From positions 1 through 11,993 of the forward strand of contig JAKAHF010000017.1 in NCBI GenBank assembly GCA_021815245.1: DNA of 11,993 nucleotides, written 5' to 3'. This document shows, piece by piece, positions 1 to 6,832 of the stretch. A model generated the notes under the pieces. The model had not been told where the DNA came from and ran no database searches. It saw only the letters and a program-made list of their open reading frames with translations. Source of the DNA: Actinomycetes bacterium. GTDB taxonomy: Bacteria; Actinomycetota; Thermoleophilia; RBG-16-64-13. The position numbers and the translations under genes were made by a program. How positions within the stretch are numbered: position 1 is the first letter of the stretch; the number at the start of each line of letters is the position of its first letter.

Positions 1-1
1 C

Positions 2-352
2 CCCTCGGTGGAAGCGTTCGCGGTGGAGGTCAACGGTGTGTTCGCGGGCATGGTGGATTTCTGCGAACAGACCGATCCGGACTATCACTTCGCCGCGCTA
101 GACATCACCCTGGGAGCTCCGCATCACGGGCAAGGCTACGGGGCGGACGCGTTGCGGACTCTCATCACCTATCTCGTCGACGAACGGGGGCACCATCGCC
201 TGACGGTCGACCCGTCCGCCGCGAATGAAGACGCCATACGCTTCTACTTGAGTCTCGGGTTCGAGAAGGTCGGCATCATGCGGCGCTACGAGCGGTTGCC
301 TGACGGCTCGTGGGCTGATGGTCTGCTGATGGAGTTGATCGTCGAGACGTAG
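2..352 (+). CDS. GNAT-family N-acetyltransferase, 5' end outside the window
   Basis: This is the C-terminal part of a Gcn5-related N-acetyltransferase, which would transfer an acetyl group from acetyl-CoA to an amine in the cytoplasm. The frame is open from base 2, and the first GTG inside the window (base 8) is probably not the true start because the N-terminal strands of the fold are missing. Visible landmarks are the pyrophosphate-binding motif A (PHHGQGYGADAL, a Q-x-x-G-x-G/A type), the strand-turn LTVDPSAANEDAIRFYLSLGFEKVG typical of motif B, and the ending RYERLPDGSWADGLLMEL typical of RimJ/RimL- or AAC(6')-like members. The substrate (protein N-terminus, aminoglycoside or other amine) cannot be told. 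It ends 128 bases before the C-N hydrolase, so it is probably a separate transcription unit. The family is sure; the function is not. Confidence 0.85.
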   Translation, partial: PSVEAFAVEVNGVFAGMVDFCEQTDPDYHFAALDITLGAPHHGQGYGADALRTLITYLVDERGHHRLTVDPSAANEDAIRFYLSLGFEKVGIMRRYERLPDGSWADGLLMELIVET

Positions 353-385
353 TGACACCGCTCTGGCGACGCGTCAGCAATCAGG

Positions 386-391
386 TAGACT
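386..391 (+). promoter_or_regulatory. Weak candidate -10 box upstream of the C-N hydrolase operon
   Basis: TAGACT matches the sigma-70-type -10 consensus at four of six positions. A poor -35 candidate, CTGGCG, lies 17 bases upstream at 363-368. It sits in the 128-base gap between the acetyltransferase and the C-N hydrolase, where a promoter is expected. The downstream leader (about 400-480) contains two short stems, GCCG/CGGC near 408-421 and TGCCAG/CTGGCA near 422-440, but nothing I recognise as a riboswitch. The call is weak. Confidence 0.22.
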
Positions 392-480
392 CGAACGTGA
401 GAGGCTGCCGCACCGGCGGCCTGCCAGGGCTCAGCTGGCACGAACAGACTCCTGTAGGAGCCGACCAAGGAGATGCCAAG

Positions 481-1623
481 GTGCTGAAGGAGTACCCGAA
501 GTTCACGGCGGCGGCAGTACAGGCCGCGCCCGAGTACCGAGACAAGCCCGTCTATTTCGACTCGCAGGCGACGCTCGCCAACGTGGTCGCGAAGATCAAA
601 GAAGCCGCGGCGAACGGAGCCACGCTGATCGTCTTTCCCGAGCTGCACATCCCCGGCTACTGCCACTTTGCCATCGACCTCAAGCACGGCCCGGAGTACA
701 CGAGCATCTGGGCGGAGTACCTGCGCCACGGCATCGAGGTGCCGAGCGAGGAGACCGACATCCTCTGCCGAGCCGCCCGCCAGGCCAACGCCAACCTGGT
801 CATCGGCATCAACGAACGCGACCGGCTCTACGCCGGCCGGCAGTACAACTCCCTGCTCTACATCAACAATCGCGGCGAGATTCTCGGCGTGCACCGCAAG
901 ATCAACATCACCGTGCAGGAGCTGATGATCCACACCCGTGGCGACGGCGGTCGCAACCTGCGCGTCTACGACATGGACTTCGGCAAGATCAGCGGACTCA
1001 TCTGTGGCGAGCACGACCAGCCGCTGCTGAAGCAGTGCTACATCGTACAGGGAACCAAGGTGAACTGCTCCTGCTGGCCGGGATATCTCGGCGGAGCCGA
1101 GGAACTCCCCTGGGTCACTCCCGCCATGACCACCGCCATGGCAGTCTCCGGCGCCTGCTGGTGTGTCCTCGCCGCCAACTACATCCCGCCCGAGAAGCGG
1201 CCCACCGACTTCTATCCCAACACCGACTTCTACCAGAGCTTCGGCGGAAGCGCGATAATCAATCCGTTCGGTGAAGTGGTCGCGGGTCCGGTGCGCGATC
1301 AGGAGACCATCGTCTATGCCGACATCGACCTCAAGTTGAACGAGATGGCCCGTGGCATCATCAACATCACCGGCTTGTACAGCCGCTGGGACATCCTCGG
1401 GCTGCAGGTGCGAGAGAACGACTATCACCCGCTCGTGTCGATGGAGTCGATCGAGGCGGGATGGCCCGAACCGGCCGACTTGTTCGCCGAGGCCGGCGAG
1501 ACCGCTTCCGGCCAAGGCCCCGATGGCGGCTGCCGACCCGGCGACGACGAATTGGCGAAGCTTCGCGCCCGGGTCGCGGAACTCGAGAGCCGGCTCGCGC
1601 AATCGGGGCCGCAACACGACTGA
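481..1623 (+). CDS. Nitrilase-superfamily carbon-nitrogen hydrolase
   Basis: A 380-residue cytoplasmic C-N hydrolase that attacks a nitrile or amide through a cysteine thioester. The GTG at 481 is chosen because AAGGAG at 467-472 is correctly placed and the hydrolase fold begins at once (KFTAAAVQAAP). The frame is open further upstream to 352, but that stretch has no family resemblance. The catalytic set is visible: Glu54 in FPELHIPGY, Lys140 in HRKI, second Glu147, and Cys175 in GLICGEHDQPL. The layout after the cysteine (QPLLKQ, then WPGY, then SGACWCVLAANY) resembles true nitrilases more than amidases. The usual Trp after the catalytic Cys (CWE) is Gly here (CGE). Residues about 339-380 form a tail with a short coiled coil (DDELAKLRARVAELESRL) that may help the spiral oligomers known for nitrilases. 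It leads a run with the dipeptidase 35 bases downstream. Substrate unknown. Confidence 0.9.
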   Translation: MLKEYPKFTAAAVQAAPEYRDKPVYFDSQATLANVVAKIKEAAANGATLIVFPELHIPGYCHFAIDLKHGPEYTSIWAEYLRHGIEVPSEETDILCRAARQANANLVIGINERDRLYAGRQYNSLLYINNRGEILGVHRKINITVQELMIHTRGDGGRNLRVYDMDFGKISGLICGEHDQPLLKQCYIVQGTKVNCSCWPGYLGGAEELPWVTPAMTTAMAVSGACWCVLAANYIPPEKRPTDFYPNTDFYQSFGGSAIINPFGEVVAGPVRDQETIVYADIDLKLNEMARGIINITGLYSRWDILGLQVRENDYHPLVSMESIEAGWPEPADLFAEAGETASGQGPDGGCRPGDDELAKLRARVAELESRLAQSGPQHD

Positions 1624-1658
1624 TGCAGTCACGGCCCTAGAGAGAAAGGTCGACCGCC

Positions 1659-2831
1659 ATGCCCTTCTTCGATGCCCATTGCGACACCATAGGCCCCATC
1701 TGGGAGGGCACGGCGGACTTCATGACCGGCGCCCGTGATGGCGCTCACGGTCTGCCCGGTCACGGCGCCGAAGGCACGGGCGGTCTGCACATCACGCTGC
1801 CTGGTCTTCGCTCCGCCGGCATCTGCGCGCAGGTGTTCGCGTCGTGGGCGTGGAGCCAGAAGTACAAGGACGACGTCTTCGAGGCCGGCATCGGCAAGGT
1901 CGAGGAGGTGGTGAGCCTGTGCGAGCACTACGCACAGTACCTCTTCCTCGCCAAGACCGGGGCCGAGGTCGGCGCCGCCTGCAGGCAGGCCGTGGCCGCC
2001 GAACCCGAGACCGGCCGCCTGACCGAAGATGGCGACCGCAACGCTACGATGTTCGAGAACGCGGCGCCCGACGGCCGTCCGAAGAGCGCGGTAGTCGCCA
2101 GTCTCGAGGGGGCCGATCCACTCGAAGGCGACCTCGACAGGCTCGAGATCTTCTACGAAGCCGGTGTGCGCCTCATCACCCTCGCTTGGGGCGACAACGA
2201 GTTCGTCGGATCGACATACGACGACGGCGGAGGACTCACGCGCAAAGGCGCCGACCTCGTGACCGCCATGGAAGAACGAGGCATTCTGGTCGACGTGTCG
2301 CACGCCTCCGACAAGGCCTTCTGGGACGTGTGCCAGGTGGCCGGGCGACCCTTCCTCGCCAGCCACAGCAACTGCCGCGACCTCTGCCCGAGCATGCGCA
2401 ATCTCACCGACGACATGATCAGGGCACTGGCCGAACGTGGTGGAGTCATCGGCATCACACTCGCCCCGGCGTTCCTCTCCAAGAGCTACCTCGATGCCGA
2501 GACTCCGCTCAATAATCAGTTCAGAGAGGCCCTCATCGCCGGCAGCGACGAGGCCATGCAGCAGTTCTCAGAGGCGGTGGCGGTGATCCCGCGGCCGAAG
2601 CTCGATCTGCTTGTCGACCACGTGCTGCACGCCGTCAACGTCGGTGGCGAGGATGCCGTGGGTCTTGGTGGCGACCTCGACGGAATCGAGACCCTGCCGG
2701 CCGACTTCAACGGGGTCGCCGACTACCCGCGCATCGGCCGGCTCCTGCGCCAAGCCGGTCTCAAACCGTCGCAGGTCGACAAGATCTGCTACGGCAACTT
2801 CATGCGCCTCTTCGAGGAGGGACTGCCATGA
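1659..2831 (+). CDS. Membrane (renal)-type dipeptidase, peptidase family M19
   Basis: A 390-residue zinc dipeptidase of the amidohydrolase fold. M19 enzymes hydrolyse dipeptides, including D-amino-acid-containing ones and sometimes beta-lactams. The binuclear zinc ligands can be placed: His7 and Asp9 in FDAHCDT, bridging Glu150 in VASLEGADPL, His215 in VDVSHASDKAF and His236 in PFLASHSNCR. The active-site Asp is probably 339 in GLGGDLDG. The family signature GLTRKGADLVTAMEERGILVDVSH is intact in outline. Length is normal for bacterial M19. There is no signal peptide, so the protein looks cytoplasmic despite the family name. The ATG is preceded by GAGAAAGG about 9 bases upstream. It follows the C-N hydrolase by 35 bases, and its stop overlaps the next start (ATGA), so the three genes are likely cotranscribed. 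Together with the hydrolase it suggests salvage of nitrogen compounds or modified dipeptides (inference). Confidence 0.93.
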   Translation: MPFFDAHCDTIGPIWEGTADFMTGARDGAHGLPGHGAEGTGGLHITLPGLRSAGICAQVFASWAWSQKYKDDVFEAGIGKVEEVVSLCEHYAQYLFLAKTGAEVGAACRQAVAAEPETGRLTEDGDRNATMFENAAPDGRPKSAVVASLEGADPLEGDLDRLEIFYEAGVRLITLAWGDNEFVGSTYDDGGGLTRKGADLVTAMEERGILVDVSHASDKAFWDVCQVAGRPFLASHSNCRDLCPSMRNLTDDMIRALAERGGVIGITLAPAFLSKSYLDAETPLNNQFREALIAGSDEAMQQFSEAVAVIPRPKLDLLVDHVLHAVNVGGEDAVGLGGDLDGIETLPADFNGVADYPRIGRLLRQAGLKPSQVDKICYGNFMRLFEEGLP

Positions 2832-3352
2832 GCGAGCCCACATCGGATGGGAGAGAAGGTCGGGTACCCGTTGAGGCGGCGATCTGTGGACTCTATTGCA
2901 CCGGTTGCAGCATCTTCATCGCCAGTCACGAAGACCCTGCGCGGCTGAAGGTTATCGCCGACCGCTGGGGAGTCCCGGTGGAGCAGATCCACTGCGATGG
3001 GTGCCGGTCGACGGTCCGCACGCCCTATTGCCGGGAGTGCACGCTGTTCGCCTGCGCCACCGAGCGGGGTCACGATTTCTGCGGAGAGTGCGCCGACTAT
3101 CCCTGCGAGCGGCTGCGCGAGTTCCAGGCCGAAAGACCCCACCGCATCGAGCTCTGGCGGAATCTCGACCGCATCCGCACTGCCGGCGTCGAGACCTGGC
3201 TCGAGGAGATGCGGGAGCACTATCGCTGCCACTCGTGCTCGACGATCAACTCGACATATGACGCGGTCTGCCGCCGATGCGGACGCGAGCCCGCGAACGC
3301 CTACGTCGCCGAACACAAGCAGGCTATCGCCGAAGCCCTCTCGCGACTCTGA
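2828..3352 (+). CDS. DUF3795-type cysteine-rich, probable zinc-binding protein
   Basis: A 174-residue protein whose start overlaps the stop of the dipeptidase gene by four bases, implying translational coupling. The N-terminal part matches the DUF3795 pattern: CGLYCTGCSIF (Cys20, 24, 27), CDGCR (56, 59), YCRECTLFAC (68, 71, 76), and FCGECADYPCERL (85, 88, 93). DUF3795 proteins are common in anaerobes and have no agreed function; the cysteines probably bind zinc, or less likely an Fe-S cluster. After a helical stretch (about 95-131) there is a second knuckle with Cys134/137 and Cys148/151 (CHSC and CRRCG), resembling a zinc ribbon that many short DUF3795 proteins lack. There is no signal peptide or membrane segment. 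I can assign the family but not the role; coupling to the dipeptidase is the only functional hint. Confidence 0.85.
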   Translation: MSEPTSDGREGRVPVEAAICGLYCTGCSIFIASHEDPARLKVIADRWGVPVEQIHCDGCRSTVRTPYCRECTLFACATERGHDFCGECADYPCERLREFQAERPHRIELWRNLDRIRTAGVETWLEEMREHYRCHSCSTINSTYDAVCRRCGREPANAYVAEHKQAIAEALSRL

Positions 3353-3382
3353 CAGACGCGGGAGCCCGTGGCCGGCGCGGCA

Positions 3383-4063
3383 TCAACGAGACTCGGCGGC
3401 CGGGACCTTTCGCGCCTGCGCGACCCGCGAGCGCGGACGGCCGAACCAGCGGGCGATGCGCATGAAGAAGCGCCGCTCGACTCCCGCCAGGATGGCGAGC
3501 GCTCCCAGCACGATGAGTGACTTCTGCAGGAAGGGCATGGGCGTCCAGTGGTAGGCGACCCGCACCTTGATGATCGTCCCGATGGGGAACTTGTCGGGCA
3601 GACTCGCCAGCCAACCGCCCCCCTCGTCGCTGACGAACGACGTAGCCGGATCCTCGAGTGTAGTCACCGCCCGGCCGGGATAGTCGACCCAGACATGGTC
3701 GAACGAGTACATCAGGGTGTAGGGCATGCCCTTCGCCTCGAGGATGCTCGCCATGAGCAGCGCCTGGGCCTGGCAGTCGCCCGCCTTGTCGCGAACGATC
3801 TCGGCGACGGTGGGAAAGTACCAGGGCAGGTTGTAGACGGTCCAGGCGGGTTTCCAAGGCACGTAGCCGGCGACGAAGTCCTCCACCGCCTGATAGTCGT
3901 CGGGTAGCTGGGCCGCGAGACCCGCGGCGGCGTCGCCGTCGACAGGCGGATGTTTCAGGCGCGCGATGGATTCGACGAACGGGCGCGGATTGGGATACAC
4001 GACCGCCCCGATCCACACGGCCACCAACAGAAGCACCAGCAAAAACCGCAGGAATGCCTTCAT
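3383..4063 (-). CDS. Membrane-anchored transglutaminase-like cysteine protease-fold protein
   Basis: A 226-residue protein with one hydrophobic helix at each end: about residues 4-23 (FLRFLLVLLLVAVWIGAVV) and about 180-195 (SLIVLGALAILAG). The basic stretch after the second helix (RRFFMRIARWFGRPRSR) suggests both termini lie in the cytoplasm and the middle outside. The middle resembles the transglutaminase core: Cys97 in KAGDCQAQALLMASIL, His123 in FDHVWVDY and Asp127 four residues later form a plausible Cys-His-Asp triad. Bacterial members are usually proteases, amidases or cell-envelope-processing enzymes rather than protein cross-linkers. No Shine-Dalgarno sequence precedes the ATG; a TAATCT box six bases upstream suggests a leaderless message. 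It stands alone, converging with the DUF3795 gene (30-base gap) and separated from the CoA-transferase operon by a hairpin. Substrate unknown. Confidence 0.8.
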   Translation of the reverse strand: MKAFLRFLLVLLLVAVWIGAVVYPNPRPFVESIARLKHPPVDGDAAAGLAAQLPDDYQAVEDFVAGYVPWKPAWTVYNLPWYFPTVAEIVRDKAGDCQAQALLMASILEAKGMPYTLMYSFDHVWVDYPGRAVTTLEDPATSFVSDEGGGWLASLPDKFPIGTIIKVRVAYHWTPMPFLQKSLIVLGALAILAGVERRFFMRIARWFGRPRSRVAQARKVPAAESR

Positions 4064-4069
4064 GGCGAC

Positions 4070-4075
4070 AGATTA
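4070..4075 (-). promoter_or_regulatory. Candidate -10 box for leaderless transcription of the transglutaminase-like gene
   Basis: On the - strand TAATCT ends six bases before the ATG (4063), and the bases between (GTCGCC) hold no ribosome binding site. A TAnnnT box at this distance is the usual arrangement of leaderless genes in high-GC bacteria, with transcription starting at or next to the start codon. No good -35 box is seen; the expected position near 4093-4098 reads GTAGCA. Confidence 0.4.
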
Positions 4076-4097
4076 GCAGACCCGGGGCGCGATGCTA

Positions 4098-4136
4098 CGC
4101 CCCCGGCGCGCGATTTGCCGGCGCGCGCCGGGGGCG
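4098..4136 (-). terminator. Strong GC hairpin, probable terminator of the CoA-transferase AB operon
   Basis: A perfect 15-bp inverted repeat (arms 4098-4112 and 4122-4136, nine-base loop) lies 25 bases beyond the stop of the CoA-transferase B gene. Its position at the operon end fits termination or 3'-end protection. On the - strand the stem is followed by TAGCATCG rather than a T run, so it is not a canonical intrinsic terminator. It also lies just upstream of the transglutaminase-like gene's candidate promoter, insulating it from read-through. Confidence 0.55.
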
Positions 4137-4160
4137 ATAGCTCCAGTGCGACGCAGCCTG

Positions 4161-4817
4161 CTAGACCTCGATGGTCTTGAGGTCGGGGCTGACGATGAGC
4201 TTCGGCTCGGTGACCTTCTGCACATCCTCGGCGGTCATGCCGGGGCAGACTTCGAGCAGCACGAGGCCTTCCTTGGTTACCTGAATCACCGCGAGGTCGG
4301 ACACAATGAGGTTGACGCACTTCTTGCCGGTCAGCGGCAGGCTGCATTCCTTGAGAATCTTGGGTGAGCCGTCCTTGGTGCAGTGGTCCATCATGATGAT
4401 GACGTGCTTGGCGCCCACGACGATGTCGCCCGCGCCGCCCATGCCTTTGACCATCTTGCCGGGGATCATCCAGTTGGCGAGATCGCCCTTCTCCGACACT
4501 TCCATGGCACCAAGCACGGTGGCGTCGAGATGCCCACCGCGCACCATGGCGAACGAGTCGGCGTTGGAGAAGTAACTGGTGCCAGGCAGTTCGGTCACGG
4601 TCTCTTTGCCGGCGTTGATCAGGTCGGGATCCTCTTCGCCTTCATAGGGATAGGGACCCGCGCCAAGGATGCCGTTCTCAGAATGGATGAAGATGTCGAG
4701 CCCTTCGGGCAGATAGTTGCTGGCCAGCGTCGGCATGCCGATGCCGAGGTTGATGTAGTAGCCGTCCTTGAACTCGGCGGCGACACGCTTGGCCTGCTGT
4801 TCACGAGTAAGTGCCAT
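4161..4817 (-). CDS. 3-oxoacid-type CoA-transferase, subunit B
   Basis: The 218-residue beta subunit of a family I CoA-transferase (SCOT/CtfB/AtoA/ScoB type), which moves CoA between acyl-CoA and a free acid through a glutamyl-CoA thioester. The catalytic residue is Glu47 in IHSENGILG, matching the family signature (L/F)-(H/Q)-S-E-N-G except for Ile in the first place. Other family stretches are [48 protein letters not shown] and [17 protein letters not shown]. Length is standard. The ATG is preceded by AGGAGA at good spacing, and the gene follows subunit A by 29 bases, so both are translated from one - strand message ending at the 4098-4136 hairpin. Succinyl-, acetyl- or butyryl-CoA could be the donor; sequence alone does not separate acetoacetate from other 3-oxo or short-chain acids. 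Confidence 0.93.
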   Translation of the reverse strand: MALTREQQAKRVAAEFKDGYYINLGIGMPTLASNYLPEGLDIFIHSENGILGAGPYPYEGEEDPDLINAGKETVTELPGTSYFSNADSFAMVRGGHLDATVLGAMEVSEKGDLANWMIPGKMVKGMGGAGDIVVGAKHVIIMMDHCTKDGSPKILKECSLPLTGKKCVNLIVSDLAVIQVTKEGLVLLEVCPGMTAEDVQKVTEPKLIVSPDLKTIEV

Positions 4818-4846
4818 GATCGTCTCCTATGAATAGCGGCCGGTGC

Positions 4847-5551
4847 TCAGGCCTGCGGCTTGGGCCGGGTGGTGTGCTTCTCGATCCACTTTTCGTAGTG
4901 CTCGCCCTTGATGATTCGATCCACGTAGATGCCCGGGGTCACGATCTCCTCGGGATCGAGCTCTCCCACCTCTACCAGGTTCTCGACCTCGGCGATAGTG
5001 ATCTTGCCGGCGGTCGCGCACAGCGGATTGAAGTTGCGGGCCGTCTTACGATAGACGAGGTTGCCCAGCCGGTCGCCCTTGTAGGCGTTGACGATGGCAA
5101 AGTCGGCGCGGATGCCACGCTCGAGCAGGTACTCGCGGCCGTCGAACTCGCGGACCTCCTTGCCCTCACCCAGCATGGTGCCGACGGCGGTCGGCGTGTA
5201 GAAGCCCGGGATGCCTGCGCCGCCGCAGCGGATGCGCTCGGCGAGGGTGCCTTGAGGGCACAGCTCCACTTCGAGCTCGCCGCTCAGGAACTGCTGCTCG
5301 AAGTTCTTGTTCTCACCCACGTAGCTCGAGACCATCTTCTTGATCTGCCTGCTCTGCAGCAGCACGCCGAGGCCGTACTTGTCGGTGCCGCAGTTGTTGC
5401 TGATGATGGTCAGGCCCTTCACGCCCTTCTCATAGAGGGCACGGATGAGGTTCTCGGGGTTTCCACATAGACCGAATCCACCGCACAGAATGGATGCTCC
5501 ATCCTCGATGTCGAAGATGGCGGCTTCAGCACTCGGGAACACTTTGTTCAT
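4847..5551 (-). CDS. 3-oxoacid-type CoA-transferase, subunit A
   Basis: The 234-residue alpha subunit partnering the downstream B subunit. The N-terminal CoA-transferase signature is clear: [16 protein letters not shown] (about residues 17-32), followed by [20 protein letters not shown]. Later landmarks are [29 protein letters not shown] and the stretch ending [22 protein letters not shown], all typical of SCOT/AtoD-like subunits. The subunit carries the CoA-binding fold but not the catalytic Glu. GGAGG lies nine bases before the ATG. It is the first gene of the - strand AB operon, with a candidate promoter and palindrome at 5595-5624, and is transcribed divergently from the dehydratase-like operon. 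In anaerobes such pairs activate acids for beta-oxidation-like routes or release them as fermentation products; pairing with the neighbouring dehydratase genes is inference. Confidence 0.93.
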   Translation of the reverse strand: MNKVFPSAEAAIFDIEDGASILCGGFGLCGNPENLIRALYEKGVKGLTIISNNCGTDKYGLGVLLQSRQIKKMVSSYVGENKNFEQQFLSGELEVELCPQGTLAERIRCGGAGIPGFYTPTAVGTMLGEGKEVREFDGREYLLERGIRADFAIVNAYKGDRLGNLVYRKTARNFNPLCATAGKITIAEVENLVEVGELDPEEIVTPGIYVDRIIKGEHYEKWIEKHTTRPKPQA

Positions 5552-5594
5552 GCCGCGTCGCCTCCAGATGAGAATAGCCCATTGCTCTCAGGCA

Positions 5595-5624
5595 TTTATA
5601 CCATACCATTTTGTGGTACCGCAA
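5595..5624 (-). promoter_or_regulatory. Candidate promoter of the CoA-transferase AB operon
   Basis: On the - strand, TTGCGG (5619-5624) and TATAAA (5595-5600) are separated by 18 bases, giving a fair sigma-70-type promoter in an AT-rich island within GC-rich DNA. Transcription would start near 5588, leaving about 37 bases of leader with a good ribosome binding site before the ATG at 5551. Confidence 0.55.
5604..5618. promoter_or_regulatory. Candidate operator: TACCA-N5-TGGTA palindrome
   Basis: An inverted repeat, TACCA-TTTTG-TGGTA, occupies the spacer between the -35 and -10 boxes of the CoA-transferase promoter, where a bound repressor would block RNA polymerase. Further TACC/GGTA half-site-like copies flank it (5599-5602 and 5625-5628). 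The core resembles the TGGT/ACCA arms seen for some GntR-type regulators, but no regulator gene is in the window and the binding protein is unknown. Confidence 0.4.
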
Positions 5625-5662
5625 TACCGAAATTGGCGCGCTGTCTGGGCGGCCGAAACGGT

Positions 5663-5684
5663 TCGCCGCGGCGCGCCGCGGCGA
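5663..5684. repeat. 22-bp perfect GC palindrome ahead of the dehydratase operon
   Basis: A perfect palindrome made of two back-to-back copies of CGCCGCGGCG (5664-5673 and 5674-5683), each itself palindromic, bounded by T and A. It lies 62 bases before the likely start of the first dehydratase-like gene. It could be a protein-binding site, part of a leader hairpin, or chance in GC-rich DNA. Without a loop it would fold poorly as simple RNA, so a DNA role is somewhat more likely. Confidence 0.5.
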
Positions 5685-5746
5685 GCTCGCGCCACATGTG
5701 GGCCTTGCATTCGGCGGCTCGGGGCCATAACCTGTCATGGATTCGC

Positions 5747-6826
5747 ATGCTCACCTGCTACTACACCTGCAATCTGGTTCCGCTGGACGTCTTGGTCGGC
5801 AACGGCTACACGCCCCGCTGGCTGGGTAACCATCTTCGCGACCCCAACGCGCCGGCGAGGCGCGAGGCGCTCAGCGTGCATCCCATGACCTGCCCCTACG
5901 TCACCAAACTGGTGGCGGCCGCCGACGAGCTTTTCGGCTCGGCCGGCAGCGCCGGACCCGACGACCGGTTGATCGTACCCGGTGGTTGCGACGCCGCCCG
6001 GCGCATGGGCGACTTGCTCGCGGCCACCTACCCCAAGAGGGTCTTCGTGCTACCGCTGCCTCGCTCATCGGAGGATGGGGTCGTACAGACGGTAGCGGGC
6101 ACGTTGCGCGACATGGCGCGGTGGCTGCAACGGGCGGACAGCGCGCCGACGGGCGACATCGCCCAGAGCCGAGCGGACCAAGAGCCTCCCGAGGTCGACT
6201 ATCCGGCAGCGAGAACCTCAGGCGGAGTGTTCGTCGTCGCCGGACCCCTCACCGACAACTCTCTTCTCCGGCTCATCGTTCACCTCGGCGCGCAGGTTGC
6301 CGGTCTCGAATCGTGCACCTCGCCCGATCGCTGGCAGGCGCTGGCTGCCGGAGAGGATAGCGCCGGCAAGGTCTCAGAAGACTACGAGGTCCTGGCGGCC
6401 AGATTGCTGCAGACAGGCCTGTGTCCCCGTCGTTCGACCATGGCGAGACGCGACTACCTGGTGCGCCGTTTCGACGAGGTTCAGCCCTCGTCGGTGATCT
6501 ACGCGAGGCAGAGCTTCTGCGACCCCGGGGCATACGACTCGCTTCTCGTGGCCGAACTGGCCCGCGGGCGCGATCTGCCATACCTCGAGATCGAGGTGGA
6601 CTTCCCCTTTGACGCGACCGGGCCCTTGCGTACCCGCGTGGAGGCGTTCCTCGAGGCCCAGCTTCTCGACGAGGACCTGCTGCGCGATCACCGCGAGGTG
6701 CTTTCGCCCGCGGCGGTCGCTCCCACCTGCGGATTCGACTGCGAGTCGCCATCCGCCTCCGGCGGGGTCTCGACCCGCGTGCTCGACGACGATTTGAGCG
6801 ACGACCTTTTCGACGAGGAGGACTAG
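5747..6826 (+). CDS. 2-hydroxyacyl-CoA dehydratase / BcrC-HgdB superfamily subunit, with acidic tail
   Basis: A 359-residue Fe-S subunit of the superfamily that includes 2-hydroxyglutaryl-CoA dehydratase beta and benzoyl-CoA reductase C. The fold-typical start is YYTCNLVPLDVLVGNGYTPRWLG. Likely [4Fe-4S] ligands are Cys49 (MTCPYVTKL), Cys81 (VPGGCDAARRM) and Cys258 (SFCDPGAYD). The stretch PYLEIEVDFPFD...TRVEAFLE is the usual C-terminal end. About 55 residues follow that the family normally lacks, with Cys328-x3-Cys332 and a strongly acidic end (DDDLSDDLFDEED). The ATG at 5747 is chosen from family alignment; no clear ribosome binding site precedes it, and in-frame starts exist upstream (ATG 5696, TTG 5582), but the latter would run through the divergent promoter. 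A poor promoter match is TTGCAT (5705) with TAACCT (5728). The next gene follows after six bases. Confidence 0.85.
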   Translation: MLTCYYTCNLVPLDVLVGNGYTPRWLGNHLRDPNAPARREALSVHPMTCPYVTKLVAAADELFGSAGSAGPDDRLIVPGGCDAARRMGDLLAATYPKRVFVLPLPRSSEDGVVQTVAGTLRDMARWLQRADSAPTGDIAQSRADQEPPEVDYPAARTSGGVFVVAGPLTDNSLLRLIVHLGAQVAGLESCTSPDRWQALAAGEDSAGKVSEDYEVLAARLLQTGLCPRRSTMARRDYLVRRFDEVQPSSVIYARQSFCDPGAYDSLLVAELARGRDLPYLEIEVDFPFDATGPLRTRVEAFLEAQLLDEDLLRDHREVLSPAAVAPTCGFDCESPSASGGVSTRVLDDDLSDDLFDEED

Positions 6827-6832
6827 TCACTG

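Noticed and set aside
352..480. Upstream extension of the C-N hydrolase to a GTG at 352
   Set aside because: That start overlaps the acetyltransferase stop, but the added residues do not resemble nitrilase N-termini and a proper AAGGAG precedes the GTG at 481.
400..480. Possible riboswitch in the leader of the C-N hydrolase gene
   Set aside because: Only two short stems are visible; none of the conserved loops of guanidine, SAM or other known riboswitches could be recognised.
286..1632. A 448-codon open frame on the - strand opposite the C-N hydrolase
   Set aside because: It mirrors the codon structure of the hydrolase in GC-rich DNA; its translation is low-complexity and matches no family, whereas the + strand frame has a full catalytic set.
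3353..3382. Possible terminator between the convergent DUF3795 and transglutaminase-like genes
   Set aside because: The 30-base gap holds no stem longer than about four pairs and no T run.
5582..5746. Upstream extension of the first dehydratase-like gene to a TTG at 5582
   Set aside because: The extra 55 residues are low-complexity with no family match, and the frame would cover the AT-rich divergent promoter; the fold starts at the ATG at 5747.
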